Positions 16,255 to 31,600 are shown, numbered from the stretch's first letter. The stretch: 40,205 bases of DNA from an uncultured Bacteroidales bacterium (GCA_905235375.1 CAJOLH010000031.1:1-40205), one strand, 5' to 3'. Notes: a model not told the origin generated them from the letters alone. A program made the numbers and translations.

Positions 16255-18291
16255 ATGAAACGTCTATTCTTTATTTCAATGCTTGCCGCATCGAGCTTTC
16301 TCACGATGCAGGCACGCCCCGTACTGCCCCCACTGTTCACCGACAATATGGTGATTCAGCAGCAGACTGATGCGCCCATCTGGGGCGAAGCCAAATCGGG
16401 AGCTACGGTCACGGTGATTGGTTCGTGGAACAATTTGCCTGTCACGACCACAGCCGATGCCAACGGTCGGTGGCGCACCACTTTGCGCACTCCAGAGGCT
16501 GGTGGCCCATACTCCATCACCATCAGCGATGGCCAGCGCCTGACGCTCAGTAATGTCATGGTGGGCGAGGTGTGGCTTTGTTCGGGCCAGTCGAATATGG
16601 AAATGCCCATCGACGGTTGGGCTCGCGTGAACAACTATGAGCAGGAAAAGGAGGAGGCCAACCAATATCCCGACATCCGACTGCTACAGGTGGTGCAGCA
16701 TGTGGCTACCCAGCCTTCCGACGATGTTGTTGTGACCGAAGGCGGTTGGCAGGTGTGCTCCGCCAAGAGTGTCAAGGAATTCTCGGCTACAGGCTACTTC
16801 TTTGGCCGTGACCTCCACAAGTACCGCAACGTGCCCATAGGCCTTATCAATGCTTCGTGGGGAGGCACATTCATTGAGCCGTGGACCAGCGCCGAATCGC
16901 TAGGTACGCATCCCGACATGGAGGAAGCCGTGGCAACGGTGCAATCCATACCCACCGATCCTGCCGGACAAGCCGCTTTCTATGGCGAAAGCATGGGACG
17001 CTGGATGGTGCAGGAGACCGCCCTTGACCCTGGCTATAAGGAGGGTCAACCAATCTGGGCTGCACCCGACTTCGATGACTCGTCGTGGGACGTCGTTGCG
17101 CTGCCCAAGGAATGGGGCGACATGGGTCTGGGCAATTTCGATGGCGTGATGTGGTATCGTCTGGCCCTCGACATCCCAGCCGACATGGCAGGTCGCGACT
17201 TGCTGCTGTCGCTCGGACAGGTCGATGACATCGACTATACCTATTTCAATGGCGAACTGGTGGGTCGCAGCTTCGAGTTCGGACAGCAGCGGTTTTACGT
17301 CGTTCCTGCCCGTCTGGTCAGGAAGGGGCGCAACGTCCTCGCTGTGCGGGTTATCGACAACATCGGTGGTGGCGGCATCTATAGCGATGCCTCGAAGCTC
17401 GTCATAGGTACATTCAGGAAAGTTGGCAAGGGAAAGGCTGAAAAGAAAGTGTTCGTGCGTTCGCTGAGTCTTGCTACCGACTGGCGCTATAAGAAGACCA
17501 TTGCCATGAGCACCATGCCTCCTGTCCCCAGCTTCCGTCCCAACCAGCCCAATCAGGTGACGGTGCTCTACAATGCCATGATTCATCCGCTTGTGGGTTT
17601 CGCCATCCGTGGTGCCATCTGGTATCAGGGCTGCAACAACGAGCACAAGGGGTACCAGTATCGCGAGTTGTTGCCGCTGCTCATCCGCGATTGGCGCGGC
17701 AAGTGGGGCTACGACTTCCCGTTCTATATTGTTCAGCTTGCCAACAACAAGAAGTTGCAGGAGGAGCCGGGTGATGACGAGTGGGCAGAAGTGCGCGAGG
17801 CACAGGCCATGGCCGCCCAGCATGTCGAAAACTCGGGTCTTGCCTGTCTGATTGACATTGGCGAGGCGGGTGACATCCATCCGCGCAACAAGCAGGAGGT
17901 GGGGCATCGTCTGGCCCTCGTGGCTCGCGCCAAGACCTACGGCGAGACTTCGCTCGAATATTCAGGCCCTGTGTATAAGGACTACCTCATCGAGGGCGAC
18001 CGGATTCGTATTCTCTTTGACCATGCCGATGGCTTGCATCCTGCCGAGGGTACTGTGGTGAAGGGCTTCGCCATAGCGGGCAGCGACCACAAGTGGCATT
18101 GGGCGGATGCACGCATTGACGGCAAGTCAATCGTCGTTTCCAGCCCGGAAGTCCGCCATCCTGTCGCTGTGCGTTATGCATGGCACATCAATCCTATCTG
18201 CAATCTGCAGAATGCTGCCGGATTGCCGGCGGTTCCCTTCCGAACGGACGACTGGCCTGGCATTTCGATCAACAATCATCAGGCAGACTGA
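16255..18291 (+). CDS. Sialate O-acetylesterase-type (SASA/SGNH) carbohydrate esterase
   Basis: Predicted secreted carbohydrate acetylesterase of the SASA superfamily (677-678 aa), which removes O-acetyl groups and exposes the glycan to hydrolases. Signal peptide about 1-20. The nucleophile block is WLCSGQSNM (Ser113), and the catalytic Asp/His block is GDIHPRNK (Asp540, His542). The WYQGCNN segment is the family's third conserved block. Between these, about residues 250-395, a GH2-like jelly-roll (DDSSWDVVALPKEWG, then MWYRLALDIP) is inserted, an arrangement usual in this family. In a pectin-type PUL, acetylated galacturonan or other acetylated sugars are a more likely target than sialic acid. 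It sits between the second GH28-type gene and the LacZ-like GH2, in one direction. Confidence 0.88.
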   Translation: MKRLFFISMLAASSFLTMQARPVLPPLFTDNMVIQQQTDAPIWGEAKSGATVTVIGSWNNLPVTTTADANGRWRTTLRTPEAGGPYSITISDGQRLTLSNVMVGEVWLCSGQSNMEMPIDGWARVNNYEQEKEEANQYPDIRLLQVVQHVATQPSDDVVVTEGGWQVCSAKSVKEFSATGYFFGRDLHKYRNVPIGLINASWGGTFIEPWTSAESLGTHPDMEEAVATVQSIPTDPAGQAAFYGESMGRWMVQETALDPGYKEGQPIWAAPDFDDSSWDVVALPKEWGDMGLGNFDGVMWYRLALDIPADMAGRDLLLSLGQVDDIDYTYFNGELVGRSFEFGQQRFYVVPARLVRKGRNVLAVRVIDNIGGGGIYSDASKLVIGTFRKVGKGKAEKKVFVRSLSLATDWRYKKTIAMSTMPPVPSFRPNQPNQVTVLYNAMIHPLVGFAIRGAIWYQGCNNEHKGYQYRELLPLLIRDWRGKWGYDFPFYIVQLANNKKLQEEPGDDEWAEVREAQAMAAQHVENSGLACLIDIGEAGDIHPRNKQEVGHRLALVARAKTYGETSLEYSGPVYKDYLIEGDRIRILFDHADGLHPAEGTVVKGFAIAGSDHKWHWADARIDGKSIVVSSPEVRHPVAVRYAWHINPICNLQNAAGLPAVPFRTDDWPGISINNHQAD

Positions 18292-18304
18292 CGTTTTGCC
18301 ATAA

Positions 18305-22333
<4,029 letters not shown>

Positions 22334-22360
22334 TGGGGGCAGGCGCCGGATGTCACGAGT

Positions 22361-23902
22361 TTATTGCGGCAAGGGTCGGGCACTACCCATCGGGATGAAG
22401 ATGAACTCGATGCCCTTTCCGTTCTCGGGGTCAAGGTTGCGACTGTAGCGCATGGTGCGTGATGAGTCCCAGTGCTCGAAGACCCCGAGGCTCTCTACAG
22501 GGCGACCCTCCTGCACATACTGTGTGCCCGAAGGAGCGTGCTGGGGGTCAGCCATCTCGATAAGGTAGTCGCTCGCCTGGTTGCGAACCAAGACGCGCGG
22601 CACATCATAGTAGCCCGTTTCGCGATTGTCGATGCTTTGAGCATAAAGCAAGTCGAGGCCGACACTTTCGAGTGCCACCTCGTCGAGCGAGGCAAGCAGC
22701 GAGGCGGGCCATTCTGTGTTCTCGTAGGGCTCCACCTTGTTGTAGAAGGGTGCATTGGGGAAATGGAGCGGGAACGAGGCGTGCTTGCGTCCGCAGTAGA
22801 GGCCGTCGAGCATATAGAGGATGGTCTTGGCTCCGAGGTTGGGCGAGGCGTTCAGATCGACCAGCGGCGAATAGGCATGAGGCTTTCCGTCCTGCTGCGT
22901 GTTGAGGAAATGATGCATCTCCCACGGTGCGCGCACGCTGCCGGCATGGCTCTTGGCGGTCATGGTGAGGGCAGTCTGCCCATCGTCGCCCATCTCCATG
23001 TAGTTGTAGGGATAGCTGTGCAGCTTGAGCATGGCGAGGTTGACGAGGTAGGTGGCTTCGCAGACCTGACGGGCGATGAGGCGTGCACCCGAAAATTCTC
23101 CGGCCGAGAAGTCGATGGCCTCCACCCAATCGGGCCGCTGGAGCAGCGAGTAGTCACCCGTCTTGGGGTTCACGGGCTGGTAGTCGCGCACTCCGGGCTC
23201 ATCCTGCACGAATCTCACGTCGGGGAACTCGCCCCACACGAGGTTCAGTATCTCGGCAGGGATGGGGCGGCGGGCATCATAGACGATGATGTCCTCGGGG
23301 CGTACACCGCCGCCGTTCACCAGTTGGCGCACCATGGCAAGGATCACCTGCGGGGCTTCGTCGCTCATGTTGCTTAGCTCCTCGCGCGCCTTGGAGTTGT
23401 TGAGGTTGACCTTCACAGCCACCTTTTCGCCGGGCTGGTAGGCTCCATCGGTGCGTCCGAAGCGATGAGCGTGGTAGTAGCCGAAGATGCGTTGCCAGGC
23501 TTCACTGTCGCTGTCGGTGCCGGTGAGACGCTGAAGGGTGGCCGACATCATATCGCAGCACTTCTCCAGGTCGGTGTTCTCGGGCAGGAACCATTGGTCC
23601 TCCTCAAGCTGCCAGCGGCCTTTCCAGCTGCACACTTCGGGATAGCGCGTCATCACTACGCGGCCTGGGAAGATGCCTCGGGCTGTGCCTATGGGTTGGT
23701 TGCTCGGTCCGGGACGCCACATGAACTCCTGCACCAGTACGGAGTCGGGCAGGGGCTGGGCATTGGGATAGCGTACGGTGTCACAGCTGCCGCTGCCGGG
23801 ATGCTGAAGGCTTGGCAGGGGCATGGGTGTGGGTTCGGATGCCTGCCGGCACGATGTTGCCAGTGCCAGCAGTGCAATGAGAATGGTTGAATAACGATGC
23901 AT
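22361..23902 (-). CDS. DUF362 family lipoprotein
   Basis: Predicted lipoprotein of 513 aa (lipobox ATSC, Cys18) belonging to DUF362, a family of unknown function sometimes linked to iron-sulfur proteins. The conserved stretch is seen from about residue 165 (KVAVKVNLNNS, then GGVRPEDIIVYDARRPIP, then NLAMLKLHSYPYN, and NLGAKTILYMLDGLY). I see no CxxCxxC cluster, so no iron-sulfur role can be argued. It is the last gene of the SusC1 unit, 13 bp after the GH27 fusion. It is convergent with the GH2-propeller gene with only 27 bp between them and no clear terminator, so the two transcripts probably overlap. Its regular place behind PUL enzymes suggests a role in processing the same glycan; the chemistry is unknown. 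Confidence 0.8.
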   Translation of the reverse strand: MHRYSTILIALLALATSCRQASEPTPMPLPSLQHPGSGSCDTVRYPNAQPLPDSVLVQEFMWRPGPSNQPIGTARGIFPGRVVMTRYPEVCSWKGRWQLEEDQWFLPENTDLEKCCDMMSATLQRLTGTDSDSEAWQRIFGYYHAHRFGRTDGAYQPGEKVAVKVNLNNSKAREELSNMSDEAPQVILAMVRQLVNGGGVRPEDIIVYDARRPIPAEILNLVWGEFPDVRFVQDEPGVRDYQPVNPKTGDYSLLQRPDWVEAIDFSAGEFSGARLIARQVCEATYLVNLAMLKLHSYPYNYMEMGDDGQTALTMTAKSHAGSVRAPWEMHHFLNTQQDGKPHAYSPLVDLNASPNLGAKTILYMLDGLYCGRKHASFPLHFPNAPFYNKVEPYENTEWPASLLASLDEVALESVGLDLLYAQSIDNRETGYYDVPRVLVRNQASDYLIEMADPQHAPSGTQYVQEGRPVESLGVFEHWDSSRTMRYSRNLDPENGKGIEFIFIPMGSARPLPQ

Positions 23903-23915
23903 GGTGATTGGGTTA

Positions 23916-26501
23916 TTAACGGGTTTGTACTACAATGTAGCGCAGCGGGTCGCTGCCGGTGTTCTGGATGCTATGACGCGAGCCGTTGGGGCACCAGCAT
24001 GTGCTTAGCGCGGGCAGTGTGCGGCTCTCTCCGTCAACGGTGACACGGGCTTCGCCTTGCAGGATGAAATAGACCTGACGGCCTGTGGTCTGTGTGGCAC
24101 TGCGCACTTTCTGGTCGCTCACCACGTGAAGCACGGCATCGAGTCCGTTCGAGAAGTCGTTGTTCAGGTAGGTCAGCGTCTTTTCGGTAGGACTGACCTC
24201 GTGGAAGGCTTCGTCGGAGCAGGGCACATAGCAGTCGGTCATGCGGTAGTCAGGCTTGCTGCAGCTGTAGGGCTGGGCAATCGGGCCATTGGTCTCGCGC
24301 TTGAACATGACATAGCGGATGGGGAAGCGGTTGGTGGCACGACGGATGCTGTGCGCCGACTGGGCTGGGGCGTAGAATGCGTCGCCCGGCTGCAGCTCCT
24401 GTTGCTCGTCGTTCATGGTGACAATGCTGATGCCATCGACCATCACAAACAGCTCGTCGGGATTGTGCCGGTGGGGTGCGTGGGTGCCGGTGCCGCGTTC
24501 GACGTACGACATCTTCACGCTCAGCGTATCGCCGAAGCCGCCGATGGGCACGAACCAGTAGGCGTAACCGGGGTCGTTGGGATTCACGTCGTACGGGGAG
24601 AATGTGTGCGTCAGGCGGGCAATGTTTTTGCCCGTGACGCGATTCAGACGGACGAACTTCACGCCGTGGCGCGGAATACTGCCCGTGATGGGACGGTTGC
24701 TCAGTCCGAGGTCGCGGTGCTGCCACAGGTCGCGTACGCTATAGTCGCTGCCGATGGTGTGCAGTTCGTCGAGGTCGCTAAGGTTGAAGTTCAGGTTCCA
24801 GGCTGTCTCTCCACGGTTGAAGAAGATGACTGCCCATCCGTCGTCGGCAAGGCGTTTTACCCAAACCTCATGGTCACCACCCTGCATCGACACGTGTCCC
24901 ATCTGACCCAATGGATCCTGGTTCACGGCGATGGCCTCGCGGTTGAGCAGTATGCCCAATGTCTCGTCGCTCATGTCGGTGAGGTCGTTGCCTGCCACAA
25001 GCGGAGAGGCAAAGAGGCACCAGAGCGAGAAGTGGCTCACCTGCTCGTCGTAGGTCAGTCCTCCATTGCCCACTTCGAGCATATCGGCATCGTTCCAATG
25101 GCCGGGGCCTGTGGTCTGCCAGAGGGGTTTCATCATATCGACAATCTCGATCACGCCATTGCCTCCCCATTTCTGATGGCCTGTCCAGGCATCGATGATG
25201 TCGCCTGTGGAACGCCAGCTGTGGCCTATGCCTTTTGCCCACGTCCAGGGTTTGGAGCTGCCCCATTCGCAGAGGTTGAAGACGATGGGGCGGCCTGTGG
25301 CCTTCAGTGCCTCGCGCATGGTAAGGTAGGCTGTGCGATGGTTCGCGCCATTGTTGTTGCAGAAGTCGTATTTCAGGAAATCCACACCCGTCGCTGCATA
25401 GAAGCGGGCATCCTGAAACTCGTGTCCCTGGCTGCCGGGTCGGCCGGCGCAGGTCTTGTCGCCCACGCAGGAATAGATGCCGAACTTCAGCCCCTTGGAG
25501 TGAATATAGTCGGCCACGTACTTCATGCCGTGGGGGAATGCCACGGGGTCGCAGACGATGTTGCCATCGGCATCGCGGGCCACTTGCCAGCAGTCATCCA
25601 CACAGATGTATTCGTAGCCCACATCCTTCATGCCGCTTGCCACCATTGCATCGGCGGCATCCATCAGCACCTTCTCGTTGATGTTGCCCTGGAAGCGGTT
25701 CCAGCTGTTCCAGCCCATCGTGGGGACGGGGGCGAGCTGCTCCCACTCTTCCTGAGTGATGGGTGTCACTTCGTCGGGCAGTTCCTTGATCTTGATGTTG
25801 CGGTACCACACCTCGTCGCCGTGATCCTGCAGCAGCAGGTAGCCCGACTTGTGGTTGCCGAAGTTCGGCCAGTTCTTGTATTTGCTGTATGCCACAAGCG
25901 CGTTGAACTCCTGGGTGTTGCGCTCATATTCCAGCAGCTTGGTGCCGTTGAGCCAGTGCTCCACGTGGTTGCCGCTGACGATGACCTGTGCCGTGTTCCA
26001 TGCCGTGATGTCGAAGGGCTTGTCGGTGGGGGCGGGAATGAGGTCGTAAAGCGAGCCCAGCGTGCGGTTGCCGTTGACGCCTAACTTGGCATCGGGATGC
26101 CGCAGGTCGTCGAGTATCTGGAACTCGCATCCGATGGCAGAGCCTTCGCCCTTGTTGAGCGTAGGGTCAACGAAATACTTGATGCCGCTGTTGGCGCCTT
26201 CGGTGATCTTGAAATCCACGCGGAGGATGAAGTTGGTATAGGTGCGGGTGGTGACGATGTCGCCGCCGAAGGCCGACTCCTTGCCGCCGCTGGAGTGAAC
26301 CTTGAGTATGCCATCCTCGATGGTCCATCCCTTCTCGGGGAAGTTGTCGAGTTTGGCACCGCGCCAGCCGTTGGTGGTTGTGCCGTCCCACAGCAGTTTC
26401 CAGCCCTCCTGCTGCTCCTGCGGGGTGAGCGTATTGGGCGTTTGGGCGTACGTTCCGTACGTCAGTGCAGTCAGTGCTGCCACAATCATCAGTCGTTTCA
26501 T
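23916..26501 (-). CDS. Fusion: DUF1080 + GH27 alpha-galactosidase + double cupin
   Basis: Predicted secreted 861-aa protein with three parts. Signal peptide about 1-20 (GTYAQ). Residues about 28-242 are a DUF1080 (3-keto-disaccharide hydrolase-type, concanavalin-like) domain, with [19 protein letters not shown] and NSGIKYFV. Residues about 258-625 are a GH27 barrel plus its beta-sandwich. It has the nucleophile in FLKYDFC (Asp379) and the acid/base in HSWRSTGDI (Asp434), with the N-terminal TMGWNSWN and CVDDCW motifs, so a retaining alpha-galactosidase or beta-L-arabinopyranosidase is expected. Residues about 660-861 hold two cupin folds. The first keeps the metal ligands (His677, His679, Glu683, His717); the second has lost the HxH pair but keeps His843. 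Such a cupin tail on a GH27 is unusual. It follows susD1 after an attenuator-like terminator. Confidence 0.88.
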   Translation of the reverse strand: MKRLMIVAALTALTYGTYAQTPNTLTPQEQQEGWKLLWDGTTTNGWRGAKLDNFPEKGWTIEDGILKVHSSGGKESAFGGDIVTTRTYTNFILRVDFKITEGANSGIKYFVDPTLNKGEGSAIGCEFQILDDLRHPDAKLGVNGNRTLGSLYDLIPAPTDKPFDITAWNTAQVIVSGNHVEHWLNGTKLLEYERNTQEFNALVAYSKYKNWPNFGNHKSGYLLLQDHGDEVWYRNIKIKELPDEVTPITQEEWEQLAPVPTMGWNSWNRFQGNINEKVLMDAADAMVASGMKDVGYEYICVDDCWQVARDADGNIVCDPVAFPHGMKYVADYIHSKGLKFGIYSCVGDKTCAGRPGSQGHEFQDARFYAATGVDFLKYDFCNNNGANHRTAYLTMREALKATGRPIVFNLCEWGSSKPWTWAKGIGHSWRSTGDIIDAWTGHQKWGGNGVIEIVDMMKPLWQTTGPGHWNDADMLEVGNGGLTYDEQVSHFSLWCLFASPLVAGNDLTDMSDETLGILLNREAIAVNQDPLGQMGHVSMQGGDHEVWVKRLADDGWAVIFFNRGETAWNLNFNLSDLDELHTIGSDYSVRDLWQHRDLGLSNRPITGSIPRHGVKFVRLNRVTGKNIARLTHTFSPYDVNPNDPGYAYWFVPIGGFGDTLSVKMSYVERGTGTHAPHRHNPDELFVMVDGISIVTMNDEQQELQPGDAFYAPAQSAHSIRRATNRFPIRYVMFKRETNGPIAQPYSCSKPDYRMTDCYVPCSDEAFHEVSPTEKTLTYLNNDFSNGLDAVLHVVSDQKVRSATQTTGRQVYFILQGEARVTVDGESRTLPALSTCWCPNGSRHSIQNTGSDPLRYIVVQTR

Positions 26502-26531
26502 AAATATATGGAATTTGGTTGTTTTTTAGGG

Positions 26532-26584
26532 AAAAAGATGCCGTCGGTTACACCCCTGGCATGACCAGCAGCGCATCGACGGCA
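26532..26584 (-). terminator. Attenuator-like terminator between susD1 and the GH27 fusion gene
   Basis: On the minus strand TGCCGTCG (26577-26584) pairs with 26539-26546 across a 30-nt loop that holds a small inner CTGG/CCAG stem. The sequence then reads TCTTTTT. It lies 37 bp after the susD1 stop codon and inside the unit. Partial termination here would keep susC1/susD1 mRNA above that of the downstream enzymes, a common arrangement in PULs. Confidence 0.6.
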
Positions 26585-26621
26585 AGAAAGTGTTGTTAAA
26601 CTAATCTATTGAGCTCAATTT

Positions 26622-28658
26622 TTATATCACGTCCTCATCGGCAACGGCATCCTGCCAGTTGTCGAATTCGGGAACGGAGGGATCGTAGCCGGGATAACCG
26701 AAGTTCTGGTGAAGTTCGGCATCCTTGTTCGAGGTTTTGGCTTCATCGGGTATAGGCCAGAACATATTTCTCTTGTCAATACGATAGTTGATGGCACTCT
26801 TGTTGGCAGTGACGTTCTTGGTGATACCGTCGTTATAGAAGTTCTTGGTGATGCAGCGCTGGTACCAGAAGCTGCCGCCGGTCTTCTCTGTTCCGCTCTC
26901 CTGGGTCAGGTTCGACAGGCTGTAGGTGTTGCCGGCCTTGTCGCGCTTGCCGCTGATGGCGAGGTCGAACGATGCACGCACCAGTTCGACGTGACGCCAC
27001 TCTTCGAGGTAGAGTTCGCGGGCACGCTCGTCGAAGATGTCGTCAATATCCACGGCGGTATAGAGTTGTTCGCAATGTGCTCGACGACGGATGATGTTGA
27101 CGTCGGCTGTTGCGGCGGCAATGTCGCCAAGGTAGAAGTTGGCTTCGGCACGCAGCAGATAGGCTTCGGCAAGACGATAGAGGTAGAGGTCGCCACGGCT
27201 GCCCTTCTGTGCTCCACGGAAACCGTCGCTTGAGAGGTTGGCCTCCTGCACGGCGTCGAGGTAGTAGAACTTGTAGAGCGGGATGTCGTACCAGCGGCGG
27301 ATGGTGTCGTTGCAAAGCAGATTGCCGTTGGCATCAAACTTCTGCAGGGGCTTGCCGTACCACTCGGTGTCGGTGGGGTCGTTGTACTTCAGGTTCTCCA
27401 TGTGCATCCAGTTGCCCGCCTCCTCGCTGCGGCGAAGGTCGCCACGGTCGATGTTGTCGCTGCCGGCGGTGTTGGTGGTGATGTCCCAAAGGCCATACTG
27501 TGCCCATGTGCATGGACGGAACGAGGCTACGCCACGGCCAATCACACGCTGATAGTCGGTTTCGGCACGCCAGTTGCCATTGCGACGGTTGTAGTTCTGC
27601 AGTGCCTGCTTGCCAGAGGGGCTCTTGATGGCATTGTTGAAGACGAAAGGCGACATACAGCGCTCGATGGTGTAGCCCACAAGGTTCTCTCCCGAGTTGG
27701 GGATGCCGAGAATCAGCTCCTTGTTGGCGGTGTTATAGACGTTCTCGCCACGGTGCATATCCCAGATGACGTTGCGCTCTACGGTCCATGTCCTGACGTC
27801 GCTGTTGCCTCCGGCGGGCTGTACCTCTTCGCCGAATGGTTCGGTCATCAGGGCAAATCCGCTGTTGTCAATCAGGATGTCCAGCTGCTGCTTGGCTTCG
27901 GTGAATTTTCCTTCTGCCATCAGGATCTTGGCCAGCAGGAAACGGCAGGCTGCCTTGTTGACATAGCCGCCGGGGTAATCGTTGGAATATTGGCCGATCT
28001 GCTGGTCGGGTACCCACTCGACGGCCTGCCTCATGTCGCCCTCTATCATTTCGAGGATGGCTTCACGCTTCGTTGACTTGTAGCTCTGCTTGGGCACTTC
28101 GAGCAGCTTGGTGATGAGGGGCACATCGCCAAACTGATGAACCAGCGCGTAGTAGCGGAAGGCGCGATGGAAGTAGGCTCTGCCGATGTAGGCATTGCGG
28201 GTGGCTTCGTTGAGCGATTCCACTTTTGGTGCATAGCCGATGATGGTGTTGGCATACTTGATGCCGGCATAGTTCTCGTTCCAGAAGTGCATGATGCTGT
28301 GCATGTGCGTTCCGTCGTCGCTGGCACTGAGATAGCCGCTGCTTGGAATCAGGTCGTTGGCAATATCGTAGATGCCTGCCTGCTTGTCGGTGGCTGCCAC
28401 CACAAGCATATCGGAGAACAGGAACTCGGTGGCCACGGGCAGCAGCACGTCGCTGGCGGTGGTGTAGTAGAGTTTCAGGTTGCGGTCGGCCTGTGCCAAT
28501 GCAGCGCTCAGACCTGACTCAGTAGAGAAGGTTGTCGTAGGTTCGAAGAACGACAGGGGGTCTGGATCCAGGGCACTGTCGCTGCAACTTGTCAGTGCTA
28601 TCGTTGCACCGAGAAGCGTCATTCCTAAGATTCTATTGCAATATTTCATTGTTTTCAT
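26622..28658 (-). CDS. SusD-like glycan-binding lipoprotein (pair 1)
   Basis: Predicted outer-membrane lipoprotein of the RagB/SusD family (678 aa) that captures oligosaccharides on the cell surface and closes like a lid on its SusC partner. The lipobox is ALTSC (Cys25), followed by SDSALDPDPLSFFEP, the usual start of the mature SusD fold. Tetratricopeptide-like helices with NTIIGYAP and RAYFHRAFRYYALVHQFGDVPLI (about 140-190) are the N-terminal SusD signature; the C-terminal part has LYLYRLAEAYLLRAEANFYLG and FDERARELYLEEWRHVELVR. Twelve bases separate it from susC1. It is clearly homologous to the SusD at 34445, including the mature N-terminus, so the two arose by duplication. Confidence 0.95.
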   Translation of the reverse strand: MKTMKYCNRILGMTLLGATIALTSCSDSALDPDPLSFFEPTTTFSTESGLSAALAQADRNLKLYYTTASDVLLPVATEFLFSDMLVVAATDKQAGIYDIANDLIPSSGYLSASDDGTHMHSIMHFWNENYAGIKYANTIIGYAPKVESLNEATRNAYIGRAYFHRAFRYYALVHQFGDVPLITKLLEVPKQSYKSTKREAILEMIEGDMRQAVEWVPDQQIGQYSNDYPGGYVNKAACRFLLAKILMAEGKFTEAKQQLDILIDNSGFALMTEPFGEEVQPAGGNSDVRTWTVERNVIWDMHRGENVYNTANKELILGIPNSGENLVGYTIERCMSPFVFNNAIKSPSGKQALQNYNRRNGNWRAETDYQRVIGRGVASFRPCTWAQYGLWDITTNTAGSDNIDRGDLRRSEEAGNWMHMENLKYNDPTDTEWYGKPLQKFDANGNLLCNDTIRRWYDIPLYKFYYLDAVQEANLSSDGFRGAQKGSRGDLYLYRLAEAYLLRAEANFYLGDIAAATADVNIIRRRAHCEQLYTAVDIDDIFDERARELYLEEWRHVELVRASFDLAISGKRDKAGNTYSLSNLTQESGTEKTGGSFWYQRCITKNFYNDGITKNVTANKSAINYRIDKRNMFWPIPDEAKTSNKDAELHQNFGYPGYDPSVPEFDNWQDAVADEDVI

Positions 28659-28670
28659 ATTCTTAAGAGT

Positions 28671-31600
28671 TTAGAATGTTACGTTGAGACCAACAGTATA
28701 GGTGCGGGTGGAATAGCTCTGGTTTTCCGGATCGCCATATATCCAGCGGTCGCCGTGGATGGTGCCAAGGTTCTTGACGTTGGCATAAATCTTCACATTG
28801 CTGAGCTGGGCAGCCTGTATCCATGCCTTGGGCAGGGTATAGGAGATTGACACATTGTCGAAGCGAACGAACGAGCGGTTGATGTAGTAGTGCGGCTTGA
28901 TGCCGTTGGGACCCTGTGCATTCATGCGCGCATAGTCCTTCTCCGGATGGTCGGGAGTCCAGTATTTCTTCCAGGGCTGGTTGCGCATACCGAAATCGAG
29001 GAATCCGCCGCCGTTCTCATTGTTCAGGAAGGCATCGCCTTCGGAGCCACCCCAAAGGTCGCTGGCATTCGACTTCCAGCCGAAGTGTCCGTAAAGGCTG
29101 AAGCCGATGGAGAGGCGCTTCCACAGGGTGAAGTCGTTGCGCATCGAGATGCGGGTCGGAGCGGTACGCTTGCCTAAGAATACCTTGTCGTCGTCGTCAT
29201 AATATGGAGTGGTGGTGCCGTCGGCATTCTTGATGTCGTTGTCGGGGTTGTTCCATACGATGGGGTCGCCTGGTATCTGGCCGTACTTGGCAGCCTCTTC
29301 CACCTGGTCCTGCTGCCATACGCCGAGAACCTTATAGTCCCAGATCTCGTCGATGGCATGGCCGATGAACCACTTGTTGGTCAAGTCGTCCTGCTCCACG
29401 CCGTTCTCGTCGTAGTTGCCGTACAGATGCTTGATCTTGTTGTTGTTGTATGCAAGGGTGAACTGTGTGCGCCACTCGAACTTCGGAAGGTCGATGTTCA
29501 GGGTATTGAGCGTCAGTTCCAAGCCGCTGTTGTCCACGCGGCCAAGGTTGGTGGTGATGTTGTCGAATCCGGTGAACTTCGGCAGTCGCTGGCTCATGAT
29601 CATGTCCTTGGTCTGCATGAAGTATCCTTCGATTGAGCCTGTGATACGCGAACGCAGGAAGCTGAAGTCGAGGCCGATATTCCATGCCTGCGACTTTTCC
29701 CACTCCAGGTTAGGATTGGCGAGACGGTCCACACGAAGGTAGCTCCTATCGACCACTGCACCGTTGATGATGTAGTTGGCCCATGTGCCTGTAGTCAGGT
29801 TGGAAAGGGCAACGTATGGGTTGGAGAGCGAACGGTTACCATTCTTACCAAACGAAACGCGCAGTTTGCCGTAGTCCATAATGTCGGCCCATTTCCAGAA
29901 CTTCTCGTTCGTGAAGGTCCATGCTGCGGCTACCGATGGGAACGTGGCGTGAGGATTGTTCTGTCCGAAGGCAGAGTATCCGTCGCGGCGCACACTGGCG
30001 GTCAGCAGATAACGGTCGTCGTAGGTGTACTGCACGCGAGCCAGCAGGGCGTCGGCGGTTTCATGTGTGTCGTCGGTGCTCCAGGTGGTGTTGTCCTTGT
30101 CGCCAGTGGTGGTGTAGTGGAAGCCCAGTGCATCGGAAGGCGTGATGTTGCGGGTCTGCAGGTTGTCACTCCAGTATTTGCGGTCTTCGTATTCCTGCAC
30201 GAGGGTTACTGCTGCATAGTGCTTTTTGGCAAATGTCTGCTCCCACGAAATCGTATTGTTCAGTGAGTAGTCGTAGCGCTTGTTCGAGTTGCGGTCAACG
30301 CCTCGGCTTGTCGGGTTGGAGTCGGGCTGTGCCTGCGAGGTGAAATAGCGGTTGTAGTACCACTGATAGCGGGGCGAGATGTTGAAGGCGTACTTGATGT
30401 TGAACGGCAGTTTCACCGTGGCATTGATGATGGCATTCAGTACGGTGTAACCGCGTTCACGTTCGCGGTATTGTGCCTCCCAGTCGGCCTGCGTCTTGTA
30501 CATCGTGTAGCGCACGTCGGTCAGCATATATTGCAGCAGGTTGCCGTCGGCATCGTAACGGTCGGCGTAAGGGCTGATGTCCATCAGACCCGAAGGATCG
30601 TTCAGCGTGCCATCGGTGCGCTCCTGGAAGTTCACATTGGCACCCAGCGAGAACCAATCGGTCACTGTGCCATTGATTTTCATGTTGGCGCGGTACGATT
30701 CGTAGTTGTTGTGGTAACGGGCGCCCTGATTGTTCAGATAGCCGGCCGAGAGATAGTAGTTCACCTTGTCGGAGGCACCGCTCAGGCTTGCATTGTAGTC
30801 CTGCTGGAATCCAGTGCGATAGACGTAGTCCTCCCAGTCGATGGTCTTGCCTGCCACCAGGTTGTCGGCAAGGTTGCCGAACATATTGATACGGTGTGCC
30901 CAGATTTCGAGGTCGTTCATGCCTGAAGTGCCGGCATCATAGCCGCGCCACTGGTCGAGGGTCACTCCGGCGGGCAGGTCGTTGGGGCCGCGATAGTATC
31001 CCACCTTGTCCTTCATGGTCTCGGTCTGATAGGTGGCAAGGCGTCCGCTGGCATCTATGCCGTAGGTCTGCATCTCGAAGTAGTCCACCTTGTGCTGCAG
31101 ATATTCCTCGGGCGTGAACACACGCTGATAGCCTGCACGGGTGACTGCGCCGAAGTTGGCGGTGACGTTGATCACGGGCTTTCCAGCTTTTCCTTTCTTG
31201 GTGGAGATGATGATGACACCATTGGCTGCCTTCGCACCATAGACGGCGGCTGAAGAGGCATCCTTCAGAATGTCGATCTGCTCGATGTCGTCGGGGTTGA
31301 TCTCCGAAAGCTCGCCATAGAACTGCATACCGTCGAGGATGATCAGAGGATCGTTGTGTCCACCGTCGGTATATACCGAACGCTGTCCACGGATGTTGAG
31401 CGAACCGCCGCCCTTGGCGTCGTTGCTGAGACCTACACTCAGGCCGGCAGTGCCGCGCAGCACGTCCTGTACGGTCTGCGGATTCTCCGATGCAATGCGG
31501 TCGGGTCGGATCTGAACGACTGAGCCCGTAAGGTCTTTCTTCTTCACGGAGCCGTAACCGATAACCACCACGTCTTCCAGTTGGGCCACATCCTCCTGAA

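Noticed and set aside
24057..26084. 675-codon open frame on the plus strand opposite the GH27 fusion gene
   Set aside because: Val/Ala/His-rich shadow with no recognisable motif; the minus strand carries three recognisable domains and catalytic residues.
26550..26560. Operator half-site ACA-N4-TGGC between susD1 and the GH27 gene
   Set aside because: The other half is absent and no -7 box lies at the right distance; it falls inside the terminator loop.
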